Assembly (NCBI GenBank): GCA_003640385.1
Contig: RCAB01000851.1
Span: 1 to 15,637, forward strand
Direction: 5' to 3'
Source: Setaria digitata
Lineage: Eukaryota; Nematoda; Chromadorea; Rhabditida; Setariidae
Length of the DNA: 15,637 nt
A program made the position numbers and the translations under genes. Below the pieces are notes generated by a model that was not told where the DNA came from, did no database searches, and was given only the letters and a program-made list of their open reading frames with translations. Below are positions 1 through 9,646 of the stretch, piece after piece (the first letter of the stretch is position 1; the number at the start of each line of letters is the position of its first letter).

Positions 1-768
1 TTTTTTTTTTTTCTTCATTTAATCCATTTAATCCAAATAGCAATCCAGTAGCAATGCTTTCTTTTTTTTCAATTATACATTGATTCAAGCATTGCTAAAT
101 GGTTCGTTCCACTTTGTTATTTTTAACCTTTTAAATTTATTATTTTGTATATGATATTGGGCATTCATTCTTTTACCGCTTACCATTTATTAACTTTTAA
201 AAGGAATTGAAATGCAGCAGTTGAATATTGGAACAAGTTAAGAGACAAGAAAAAAGAAAGCTAGTTTCTATTTGTTTTAACCTTAATTTAATATTTTTTC
301 TTTACAAGAAAATTATTTCCAAACTTCATTTTACTATATTTTTAGAACGACTTGTTTACGATAAATACAAATTTAATCTTTTTTTTTTACAAATGGAAGG
401 AAACAAGGGCTAGAAAGTAATAATTCCAAAAGAATTACAAAAAACCAAAAAAAAAAAAAAAAATGCGAAAAGAAAAATAAAATCACACCTCAACTTTAGC
501 CATAATCATTATTATCATTATCAATCGCTATCAATATTGTTTCTAATTCAGTGCTGTCCGGACGAAATAGTGAAACAGTGAAATAAACAACTTGATTAGA
601 GGAAAAGCAATAATGACAGAGATTTAGGAGTGTAAACCAAATGACGCAAACAATTCTTTGAAGGCTCTTCTTTAATAAGGAAAAAAAAAAAAGAAAAAAA
701 CTAATTTAAAAAAGCTCTTCTAGATATATTCCACGTTTCTGCTGTTTTATAGTAATTTGTTTCAACAT
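1..768. other. AT-rich region without a supported gene
   Basis: This stretch is dominated by T and A runs with frequent stops in all frames. The only sizeable open frame (228-413, plus) encodes a Phe/Leu/Lys/Asn-rich peptide typical of translated AT-rich DNA, so I do not call it. The last part (about 741-768) may be the leader of the candidate gene that starts at 769, because a TTTTATAG acceptor-like site ends at 752. Confidence 0.6.
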
Positions 769-1081
769 ATGCCAGCTAATAGGGGGAAAGGTTTCACTTG
801 AACATTTACTAATTAAATACTTTTTTTGCAAATAAAATAGGCATCCATCATTTAGGAGCAGTGTATTTTAAGGAATTTTTACAGCAATTTTTCCAGTAGG
901 AAAAAAGAAAACCTATGAACTTCTTTCAAAAACTGCTAAAAAAAGAAGGCCTCTTTACCGAAGAGCAGAATACTGTAGAACTCATGAATTCCTAAAATAC
1001 AGAGGAACTGAAGAAGAGCGACATCTGTATGTACCTTCTATTATTTTATTTCCGTATCACTTGAATAGTTCACGTGTATGA
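769..1081 (+). CDS. Candidate small two-exon gene, unknown product
   Basis: I do not recognise this protein. Exon 1 is 769-790 (Met-Pro-Ala-Asn-Arg-Gly-Lys, then G) with donor GTTTCA. Exon 2 begins at 885 (after TTTTTACAG) or at 897 (after TTTTTCCAG); the two acceptors are 12 nt apart and give the same frame. The exon-2 frame runs to a stop at 1079-1081. It is much more protein-like than its surroundings: basic and charged, with KKRRPLYRRAEY, CRTHEFLKYRG and TEEERHLY. A GTATGT donor at 1027-1032, in the middle of the frame, suggests that the exon may really end at 1026 and splice onward, in which case the last 17 codons are intron. A possible SL acceptor (TTTTATAG) ends at 752. The gene would converge with iPGM and overlap its likely 3' UTR. 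The open frame and splice signals are seen; the gene model is inferred. Confidence 0.35.
1045..1050 (-). promoter_or_regulatory. Possible distal polyadenylation signal (AATAAA) of iPGM
   Basis: On the minus strand this reads AATAAA, about 370 nt past the iPGM stop. It is an alternative to the nearer hexamer at 1146-1151. In such AT-rich DNA the hexamer also occurs by chance. Confidence 0.25.
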
Positions 1082-1145
1082 TGAAATTTGACCTAAAACC
1101 TATACTTCCCTATACAAGCAAAACACAACACAAAAAGGTGATATT

Positions 1146-1151
1146 TTTATT
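1146..1151 (-). promoter_or_regulatory. Possible polyadenylation signal (AATAAA) of iPGM
   Basis: This is the first canonical AATAAA on the minus strand after the iPGM stop codon, about 270 nt downstream. It would give a 3' UTR of roughly 290 nt. The site is inferred from the hexamer alone. Confidence 0.35.
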
Positions 1152-1420
1152 CTACGAAAATTATTCGAAATTAATGATAGACTTAACTGGGAGTAAAATT
1201 CTACAAAATTATAATATCAATGATCACTGAAAACACAACACACAAGTATCACCTTCTTATTATTCTAAGACAGTTAAAATAATTTAGTTTTACTAATCTT
1301 CATTTCACTTCTGTAAACGTATGATGCCTAATAATTGTAATTTGTAAATAATAGAAATTATTAAGCTCAAATACAAAAAAAAACAGCCATCTAGCGAAAT
1401 ATTCGAAAAATCAATCACAT

Positions 1421-4400
1421 CTATACTTCAATAACTACCGGTTTCCCAGTCATCTCAGAGGGTAACGGCAGACCCATAATTTTTAGCACAGTTGGAGCTA
1501 CATCGCAGAGAGCCATCTCTCGATCTGGTAATTTATCCAAAAATTTAAACTTCTTTGACGAGCAGGTGAACGGCACTGTAAGCAAAATTTGGTTAAAAAT
1601 ATTCAACATATTATTTGAAAAAAAAAAAAAAAAAAAAACTAGCGATTAGTGATATGGCAGTAAACTAAAAGTAATGCTTCAACCGCTGTAGTCAGAATAT
1701 TTGGTTCATGAATGAAGTTTCAAATCCCAATTTTTACAAGGAACTGTTTCACAATGAATGATTCTTGATCCCCAACGTTTATGAACACTTTTATGCTAAT
1801 CCAGTGATTTTAAGACTCAATCCTATGCTAAGTATAGACTGAGAACTTAGAGGTTAAATCTATAAAATGTGTAATAAAATTCTCTAAAGAAGATCAAAAG
1901 ATTACCATAACGCCTTAAAGGTAAAAATCTACTGGAAGTTCTTAAAATACAGTTAAGCCTCTGTGATAGCATTAAATAAATTTCATCGATGAAACTTCAG
2001 GAATGTACCTAAATTGCAAGTGTGAGCAGTATGTTTGCTACCATCAGGCGCAATCATTTTCTCAGCATTGCCATGGTCGGCTGTAACCAGCAATATATAG
2101 TCGTTCTTCTTGCATGCTTCGTATATTCGTCCAATTGCAATATCTGGATTCTCAACAATAATAGAAATATGCTTGAAATTACTGGACAAAGCATTGCTTT
2201 CGTCCGCTCTTTACAACAGAAAAGATAAACCATAAAACAAAGTGGAGGAATCGATAAAAAGTTAGTTATCTAAGAAATGCCACTTGAATTTAAGAAAATA
2301 TTTATAAACTAGTTAGAACTACAAAATATATTTCTGCAATATAAATACTACGTCAATACTTTTTCTCCGCTGGTTACATATTGGTTAAGATCATTAAAAA
2401 TTTGAAAGAAAAGAATTAATGCAAAAGCTGACCAGTTGCTTCGACCGCTTTTACAGCAGCTTCATAAACTCCAGTATGTCCAACCATATCAGGAGGTGCA
2501 AAATTACACATCACAAATGAATGCTTCTTCGCATTCAGCTGCTCGATCATCTGACAGGATGAAAAATATGATGCTTTGGTTAAAATTCTTTTCGAGAAGT
2601 GAAAAAGAATCCAATTACAAGAAGATTTAAATCAAAAAAATTAAAACTACCAAATAAGGAAGAATTCATTCGCATTTAAAAAGTTTCTGGGTTTTCTGAA
2701 CACAGATCAAAATACCACGATGTCATATGAACACCAAAAAATGCTAAAAGAAGATATTTTAAATGAACGGACAAAGCAGCACCTTATCAGCTACTCCACT
2801 TGAACTCATTGGTGGCTCTAGATCATAGGTTGCAACTTTTGGTGACGCCACCAAGCAACGCTCTTCATTTTCGAATTGTTTTTCCACACCACCATTGAAA
2901 AAGAACGTCACGTGCGCATACTTCTCTGTTTCTGAAGAACATGAATGTTACACTGAAAGGGAAGGATTTTATATAACAACACATCAGTTTACCACATCAG
3001 TGGTAAACATTACTTAACGTTTATCCAGAGCTAAGTGGCATTTTATTTATTTAATAATAAATTTTACTTATTAAGCATATTAAACAATTAAAAGTTGCAA
3101 ATAAGCAATTAATGAAATGGATGAAATGACATATAAATTTCTTTTGACAAATAATCAATAACCAACCAGCACAATGGAACTGCGTTATTCCATTCACAGA
3201 TAACCATTCCGCTAACACGTTTTTATGCGATTCTGGAGGGAAGAGTGCAGGAAACGTAAACTCTGCCTTGTACTGAGTCATCCCGATTACTTGCTAAGAC
3301 AATCATATAAATAAAGAGATAAACAATGTGTGAAAATATTTGGAAAAAGTATTTAATAACAACATTTAAAATGTTAACCTCAAATTTACGAATTTATTAG
3401 GCCGATGTTGTTAAGAGCCTAAACACAAGTGAAAAACTGCTTTACTGTTAGTCCCATAGTTACAAATCTAGTGTCTTATTTTCAGCTGCAGGCATAAAAA
3501 AAATTCAGTCTTCGAATACTAACCACAGGAGATATCAAATTTATAAATGAAGACCAAATAATGCTTGAAACAAACCATATCTTTCGGATGTTTAATACTA
3601 GAATTCAAGTCCTTATATCGTTCCATACCCATACACTCAGTGATCTCTCGCATACGGTCTGCTCGATAATCGAAGAATATTAGTGTATCACCATCTAAAA
3701 AGAAAATTCCCATTTCCTTTTGCACGTCAATCTAAATAATTCCTGCTGATACGATCTGTCAAGTTCTGAGCTTCCACATGCCTCATCAAATTTTATTTTC
3801 TAATACTGAAATCTGGATCTAATGGCACAACATTACTCTCTAACAGTAATAAAAATACTACTGACACGCTTTGTTCATTATAAATGAGACGCGACCAATT
3901 CACCTTTTGTACGTCCCTCGTCCGAGAGAATTATTGGCTTTAAAAATTCATCCGTTTCATCCTTTGCATATCGCCCTTTGATAACATCTATCGCTTTATC
4001 AATTGTAGCCTTCTCACCAACACCACCAATCAACGCATCATAACACACCTTAAAACAGGACATAAAGAATAGGAAGCGTATTTCAGGAGCGACAATACTA
4101 TACAAAATAAAACTGCATCTATCTTTTATTTTATGAAAACCAAATAAAGAAAACATTTTGAAAATATGGCACAAACGGACGAATAGCTTCCTATTAACAT
4201 ATCCAAGTTAATATTGAAATAATTAGATGACTGAGAAAAAACTGTTGCATGAATTTAATGCAGCTGATAAAAAAAAAAAAAAACCTCATTCGTGGTGGTA
4301 CTGTCAAATGTTATGAGTAACTTCTTCCTAACGAGCTGTTAGCACTCTGAACAATACAAGTGAAGATGACACCTAACTCTTCCACTAGCATGTCCGTCAC

Positions 4401-6074
4401 GTAGCAGCATCTTTACTATTTGAAAGAAAGTCACCATTTCAATACTCTTCTATCTCATGGCTAGTTTACCAGTGAAAATAAGCTAACAAAATTTGAAAAT
4501 CCCAGCTAAAAACGATCTTAGTGAGCAAGTGATATTGAGAATATGACATATACTGATAAAATCAACCCGAATTCGTTCCCATCGCTTGTCTCTATCCATC
4601 GCGTAGTAGCGTCCCACTATTGTTGCTATTTTACCGTACTGCTCCTTGCCAACAAAGTCAATAAGCTGTTGAAGAAAACCAACTGGAAACAACAAAGGAA
4701 ATATTGCAGTGCTATTTTTACAAGTTTTCCGTGGAAATAATTCAAGAGGAATTTGAACTCATTTGAAAAAAAAAAAGCACCGCCGCTTGTTGGACTTGTA
4801 TCGCGACCATCTCCAAAGAAATGTATATAGAGATCTGGTACTTGAAGCTGCTTTAAAGCCGTTATTAATGCAAATAAATGGTCGATATGAGAGTGAACGC
4901 CACCATCGCTAACCTGAAAAAACCAGATATTCATAGCAACTTCGAGCAAGCAGAAATACTCGTAACTAACGCAAGCGAATCTAAATTATCGAAGATTTTG
5001 AAATAAATTCTTTTTTCTCTACCACCCTATCAGATGGAACATTATTATATGAACAAGATAATATAAATCTTTCTTACTAAGCCTAATATAAGCCTCTACA
5101 GCTATAAGTCAGCAGAAATCAAAATGGCTATATTGAAAAACCAACTCATGAACAATCATTTTTGAAATTCAAGTAACGTTCCGAAATTAAATGGTGCCCC
5201 AGTTGTTCAATAATTCTGATGGAAGCAATGGATACATGCATCATCAGTCAAGAACAATAAAAAAAAGTCCGCAATTCCTACCAATCCACACAAATGCATG
5301 CGACCATTTCCTTTAATGGCACGTTGAGCAGCTTCTTTCAAATGCTCATTCTCCACAAGAGTCTTATTTTTCACCGCTAAATTAATGCGTACAATATCCT
5401 GAAGTTGCATAATCCCAGGTTAATAATTGGAGAAAACTTTGAATTATAAGCGGAAAAATATTGGAACTGTTTTGTTGCTATATGTGCAAAGCGATGAAAT
5501 TTATCTATGAAAGAACTTTTGGGATATAACATTCTGCAGTTTCTATTACCTGATATACAACACGTCCCGCGCCGATATTTAAATGGCCCACTTCCGAATT
5601 ACCCATAAGTCCTTCCGGCAAACCAACATGCAAACCATGAGCTTCAATTGGATGTGAATTCAGTGCACAAAGCTCATCCATCACCGGTGTTTTAGCGTTT
5701 AAAATTGCATTACCTAAAAGGAAAAACGATTATATCCTTCATTTCATTTTCGGAATCTCGCGAATAAATATGGAATGCCAGCACTCCCTGCGATGCAACC
5801 TGTATGCAGTACATCACTTTTGTGGACGAGCTTTTCAGCATGGAACAACTTTAAGTCTGCCTACAGATGGATATCAGATATCTATTACCTATAACACTTA
5901 AATCTCCATTCTCTTCATCATTAATCTCTGTATAAAAGTTACATAGGAAAAAAGAAAAAGTTATACCATAAAATAAGATAAAAAAAAATCAACGAAACCT
6001 TTGCTTTCGTCACTGATTCCCCATCCATCAATCACTACCAAACATACTCGATTCTTCACTACAGTATCGGTCAT
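1421..6074 (-). CDS. ipgm-1: Cofactor-independent phosphoglycerate mutase (iPGM), complete, 12 exons
   Basis: Interconverts 3- and 2-phosphoglycerate in cytosolic glycolysis and gluconeogenesis, using two divalent metal ions and a phosphoserine intermediate. Coding exons, 5' to 3': 6074-5999, 5713-5550, 5398-5282, 4913-4781, 4682-4567, 4048-3904, 3694-3576, 3293-3167, 2931-2783, 2550-2433, 2143-2009, 1575-1421. All introns are GT-AG, phases agree, and the sum is 1554 nt (517 residues plus TAG), close to the usual 510-540. Seen motifs: DGWG with metal ligand Asp16; [14 protein letters not shown] with nucleophile Ser65; SDGGVHSH (His126); DGRDTSP (154-160); [12 protein letters not shown] (Arg188, Arg194); DYRADR (Arg261, Arg264); ETEKYAH (Lys336); PPDMVGH (Asp403, His407); TADHGNAE (Asp444, His445); HTAH (His462). 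These match the bacterial iPGM active site as I recall it. The start at 6074 is the only in-frame ATG before exon 2, and a strong acceptor lies 22 nt upstream. Vertebrates use an unrelated cofactor-dependent enzyme, so the nematode iPGM is discussed as a drug target. The symbol follows the C. elegans orthologue. Confidence 0.96.
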
Positions 6075-6098
6075 TTCTTTCCGAAGTACGAAGAAACT
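6075..6098 (-). promoter_or_regulatory. SL trans-splice or 5'-UTR splice acceptor of iPGM
   Basis: On the minus strand, AAATTTCTTTCAG ends at 6097, which leaves a 22-nt leader before the ATG at 6074. This fits the nematode TTTCAG acceptor consensus. It would accept a spliced leader or a non-coding first exon; a GTAAGC donor at 6330-6325 is a possible partner. The frame between acceptor and ATG is open, but joining it to that donor meets a TAA with no earlier ATG, so the start at 6074 holds either way. Confidence 0.6.
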
Positions 6099-6298
6099 GA
6101 AAGAAATTTAATACTGCTATATGAGTGACGTAAATCATCAGGTACGTATATTCTCTTCCTAACACTGCTAACGAAAAAAAAAAATCAATAAAGGGTGGAT
6201 GAGCTAAATGAAATGAAAAATGAATTGTAAAAATTTCTGCAGCAAAAGATATAGCATTTGGGAAGGCTGAAAGTTAACGTATCATAGAAGTATTTTAG

Positions 6299-6306
6299 TC
6301 ACGTGA
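6299..6306. promoter_or_regulatory. E-box palindrome TCACGTGA upstream of iPGM
   Basis: This perfect 8-bp palindrome lies about 200 bp upstream of the iPGM acceptor. TCACGTGA is the M-box/CLEAR form bound by MITF/TFEB-type bHLH-ZIP factors (HLH-30 in C. elegans), which control metabolic and stress genes. A second CACGTG is at 7735-7740. The role is inferred from position and motif only. Confidence 0.3.
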
Positions 6307-6571
6307 ATTACCACGTATATATGTGCTTACGTACGCTGGATGAAAATATATTAGAAGGCTAAGTGAGCGAAAAGTACACAACAAGGACACAATCCACTAG
6401 AAACAACCACTCAGCCAAGCTGTGCACAGTCACAAATGGGACAACCGACTTGTCGCATGCAATGAAATATGAAATTGTAAGTTGCAAAGCATTTTATCAT
6501 TAAGGAATCTGATAATTAATTATTAGTTAGTGATCAATTTTCTCTCATTAAATTTCACAGCTTCACTGATT

Positions 6572-6589
6572 TCTCTCTCTCTCTCTCTC
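6572..6589. repeat. (TC)9 / (GA)9 microsatellite
   Basis: Eighteen bases of uninterrupted TC, which read GA on the iPGM strand about 480 bp upstream of its acceptor. GA tracts in promoters can bind GAGA-type factors, but this may be an ordinary microsatellite. Confidence 0.85.
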
Positions 6590-7449
6590 ATTCTGAAGAA
6601 ACTTTATTCTAGATTAATGTAAGATGAAAAGTTAAGTGTCAGCTTAGGTATTAGATAGCACTAACTATTATTCATGGCATTGAGAATTTAGTAAGGTTAA
6701 AACAAAAAAAAAAAGGAATAAATAAATAAAATAAAATAAAAACAATTCTAGCTTTTTTTTTTAAATGCATTTCGACAGCTGAGGAACCAGTCAATAATAA
6801 TTCTTGTATTTAAGTAAGTACTACCGTCATTTTAGAAAGTGATAGTAATTAATTTATCGATGCTAATTTGCATAGTATTATTTCATTAGTTAATGATAAT
6901 GATAAGAAATGACTAATAGCATCCTATAATTTCCAAAATTATTTGCTGCAAATCGAAATATATAAAATTATTTTTGTAATTTAAAGAAAAAAAGAAGAAA
7001 AGCCCCCTGCTAGTATTATTTTCACTCTAGTCTAAGAATGCTTAAAATGTTTAAGCTGAAGGAATTATTCTAAGCTAACGGAAAATATGAAGTTTTATTT
7101 CAAAATTTTGAACGAAAAAAAAAAAAATGTGAAGAGCTGAAGTTTAATGTCTTCTGTTTCATCCTAAAGAAAAAAAGAGATGGAAATAACCATCATGAAA
7201 ATGATGATGTTACGTTGTTTGCATCAAATAAAAAAAAAAAAAAGAAAGCTTCACTCCAAATGAAAATTATAATTTATTTATAGTTTCACATAATTAACTT
7301 CAATGAAAAAGAAGAAAAAAGCAAAAATCAAAATTATATTTATGAAGATTCAATAAATTATACAAATATTATTCCAAAAATCTTGAATTATACGGCTCTT
7401 CATTCAATGAGCATTGGAAATATGTTCACTAATTAGTTATTACTGTAGG

Positions 7450-7491
7450 TCATACAGTATGATTCCACTACGGTGCGATCATACAGTATGA
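7450..7491. repeat. Two copies of a 13-bp dyad motif
   Basis: TCATACAGTATGA occurs at 7450-7462 and again, identical, at 7479-7491, 29 bp start to start. Each copy is a perfect dyad (TCATAC / GTATGA around a central A). Two identical symmetrical sites at fixed spacing resemble a binding site for a dimeric regulator. I do not recognise the motif. Confidence 0.8.
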
Positions 7492-7570
7492 CTGCACAGT
7501 ATAATCATTGTTGTTAGCTTATATATCCTATCAAATACGTTAAATTACTCTAAATGATTAAGTAACATTT

Positions 7571-7740
7571 TTCACGTCACTTTCACGCAACACATTAAAA
7601 CACAGGGAAATGTATGCCACTGAATTTTCATGCTTCACGTACTACCAGTTGCGTGAAACTGCTTAAAACGTAAACAGTAAAAGCGAATCGTTCCCATTTG
7701 CAAACTTTTGATGTTCAGTGCAGCTGACGTATATCACGTG
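7571..7740. promoter_or_regulatory. Cluster of TTCACG motifs with inverted repeat and E-box
   Basis: TTCACG occurs at 7571-7576, 7582-7587 and 7634-7639, and in reverse as CGTGAA at 7652-7657. The copies at 7581-7591 and 7648-7658 form a perfect 11-bp inverted repeat (TTTCACGCAAC / GTTGCGTGAAA). A CACGTG E-box follows at 7735-7740. The patch is less AT-rich than its flanks and has no long open frame. It could be a distal enhancer; function is inferred. Confidence 0.35.
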
Positions 7741-7794
7741 GCAACTATAAAATGTTCACATGAAAAGGAGCTTCTAGAACAAGAAGAAGAGTAA

Positions 7795-7800
7795 TTTATT
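7795..7800 (-). promoter_or_regulatory. Possible polyadenylation signal for the orphan exon
   Basis: AATAAA on the minus strand, about 170 nt past the TAA at 7973-7971. It is consistent with the exon at 7971-8173 being a terminal exon, but the hexamer is common in this DNA. Confidence 0.3.
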
Positions 7801-7970
7801 ACATTTCTTAATACAGAAACAATTAAGACAAGCCAAAAAAAAAAAAAGAGGAAAGGAATCTAACATTATACAATGAAATTAATGATTAATTAACCCGACA
7901 AAATAATCATTTATCAGTGCAACTTGCAGAATGATTGGATCACAATTGGTGAAATTAGCGTGAACTTCCG

Positions 7971-8173
7971 TTAATAATCTTCGAAGAGTGAAAAAATTTT
8001 GATGTCTTTTTCACTGATGAATGTCACTAACTTATCTAATTTGATCATATCAGAATGTAAATGAATTCCTGATAAGTCAGGAACGATCCGTCCGCATTCA
8101 ATCGAAGTTTTTGCCCTAGGAGGAAAAATTAGAGTTGTTAGTGCCAAAAATGAATTTAATTCTAATGCTGATG
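7971..8173 (-). CDS. Orphan terminal exon candidate, unknown product
   Basis: An open frame with no ATG near its start ends at TAA (7973-7971). Possible acceptors are TGATTTACAG (exon from 8173, phase 1) or TTTTTCCTCCTAG (exon from 8115, needs two bases from the previous exon). The 8115 version encodes 47 residues, including AKTSIECGRIVPDLSG, HLHSDMIKLDKLVTF and FSLFEDY. Its codons are clearly richer in G+C than the surrounding DNA. I recognise no family. It may be the last exon of an unannotated minus-strand gene, or an alternative last exon of the FLYWCH gene: that gene's fifth exon ends in AG, which joins in frame at 8115 to give Arg. The frame and signals are seen; the gene is inferred. 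Confidence 0.38.
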
Positions 8174-9069
8174 CTGTAAATCAATCAATGTAACAAAGGT
8201 AAAAAGAAAAAACTCCAGATATTTTTATATTTCGTATTAATTGGTTTAATGAAAATTATTGATAGCACATTCAAAAGTGTTTTAGCATGCAATTAAATCA
8301 AGCTCCTGAAATATGAAATAGATGAATTATTTTCCTAAACTGTTTCTCACTATTGTTTGTTATTTATTATTATTGTGAACTGCTTATTTAACCATCATCA
8401 TCATAAACATTAACATTGCTTACATATATTTAAAAAAAAAAATGTAAAATTTTTTATTATTACCACGATCATATTACTGCAATTTATAACTATTATGATT
8501 TTAATATATTTTTTATCCAAATTGATCATTACTTTTAAGCAAAGAAATGAAAATAGGAAGAGATTATGATATATCATCACCGGTAAATTTTACACAACGA
8601 TTATCGCTTGCAAACATTATTAACACTGTAATTTTGAAGCGCTACAAATCGGATTACGTAACTTTGGAATACGTTTATTTGCTGTAAGCTAAAGTTAAGT
8701 CATAAAACTGGTATGAATGGAATATATAAAAGTGAAATATTTGCTTATTTCCATTAATACATTTAAGTATACAAAAAAAAGGAGAAAGTTTAAAAAGTCA
8801 AGTAAAAAGGAAAATCAAATGAATTATAATAAAATGCTTATAATAGAAAAAAAGAGAAATTCTTGCTAATTTTTGCAAAAAATATTCTTAAAATAATGAG
8901 AAATAGAAAAAAAAATTAAAAATTAAAGGATATTTTCCTTTTTACCTTTTATTACAAAGCAATAATTTTATTTGATGTAAAAAAAAAAAACAAAAAACAA
9001 AAATGCAAAACAAAATACAAAAAATACCTCTTGAATTTGAAGGAAATACAATTTTTATGATTATGAAAT
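8174..9069. other. AT-rich intergenic stretch, no gene seen
   Basis: The stretch is mostly A/T runs. A good acceptor-like site on the minus strand (TTAGCTTACAG, near 8691-8681) is followed by only 26 open codons, and another (CATATTTCAG, near 8310) by 7. Neither makes a believable exon alone, though one could be an upstream piece of the orphan exon's gene. Confidence 0.5.
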
Positions 9070-9283
9070 GAAAAAAAAAAAAAAAAATACACGCGCATAA
9101 TTCATTTAAAAACGATATGAATTTAAAAAAAAAAAAAAAAATTTATATATTATGTCAAATGTTGTATTTTTAATATTCAAGGGAANGAAAAATACACGCA
9201 CATAATTCATTTAAAAACGATATGAATTTAAAAAAAAAATTTATATATTATGTCAAATGTTGTATTTTTAATATTCAAGGGAA
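9070..9283. repeat. About 95-bp duplication around a single N (9186)
   Basis: The segment 9088-9185 is repeated at 9193-9283. The copies differ by one base (ACGCGCAT against ACGCACAT) and by the length of an A run (17 against 10). The N lies between them. This is most simply two overlapping contig ends joined without merging. A real tandem duplication or two alleles are alternatives. Confidence 0.9.
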
Positions 9284-9479
9284 TCAATCGTATGAATTTA
9301 TCATATTTAAAATCAACAAGATAAGAGATACATGATTACTTATCATTCAGCAGAGCTAATTGACAGCATTAAGAAAATAACAAACATCGATGGCAATCGT
9401 TAACGATGGTCAGCTTAGTTTTTGAAAAAATTTGTATTTGTATATAAATATGACTTAATAAGAATATATATATGTATCT

Positions 9480-9481
<2 letters not shown>

Positions 9482-9525
<44 letters not shown>
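9482..9525. repeat. (TA)22 microsatellite
   Basis: Forty-four bases of uninterrupted TA directly before the tandem and inverted copies at 9524-9646. The open frames that cross it (Tyr-Ile repeats) are translation artefacts. Confidence 0.95.
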
Positions 9526-9526
<1 letters not shown>

Positions 9527-9646
9527 CGATGGTACTTATTAAAATAATCATAACGATGGTACTTATTAAAATAATCATATTATATATATATATATATAAT
9601 ATGATATATATATATAATATGATTATTTTAATAAGTATCATCGTTA
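9524..9646. repeat. 27-bp tandem repeat followed by a 43-bp-stem hairpin
   Basis: A 27-bp unit beginning TAACGATGGTAC occurs twice in perfect tandem (9524-9550, 9551-9577). The second copy plus AT sequence (9551-9593) is the reverse complement of 9604-9646, with one G-T mismatch (9559/9638) and a 10-base spacer. The DNA could extrude a cruciform, and a transcript would form a long hairpin. It lies between genes, and no transposase or terminal features of a known element are visible. Confidence 0.9.

Larger units (their letters stand above)
6099..7449. other. Upstream region of iPGM, no gene seen
   Basis: The 1.35 kb upstream of iPGM has no convincing coding exon. It holds a bZIP-like TGACGTAA (6126-6133), an E-box palindrome (6299-6306), a GTAAGC donor-like site (6330-6325, minus), a less AT-rich patch at about 6350-6480, a TC/GA tract (6572-6589) and a perfect POU octamer ATTTGCAT (6866-6873). 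The rest is A-run-rich DNA. Single short motifs in this composition are weak evidence of function. Confidence 0.5.

Noticed and set aside
228..413. 61-codon plus-strand open frame
   Set aside because: Phe/Leu/Lys/Asn-rich product from A/T runs, with no splice or start context.
2022..2228. Plus-strand open frame opposite iPGM
   Set aside because: Antisense shadow of iPGM exon 11 and adjoining intron.
2436..2630. Plus-strand open frame opposite iPGM
   Set aside because: Antisense shadow of iPGM exon 10, which encodes the PPDMVGH metal site.
4543..4740. Plus-strand open frame opposite iPGM
   Set aside because: Antisense shadow of iPGM exon 5 and its flanks.
6360..6480. Short Cys-containing frame (14 codons, minus) in a GC-richer patch
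   Set aside because: Too short, with a weak donor, and it cannot be joined to the iPGM exon in a supported way.
7760..7785. Heat-shock-element-like TTCTAGAA
   Set aside because: Only two of the three inverted GAA units are present, which is not enough for a call.
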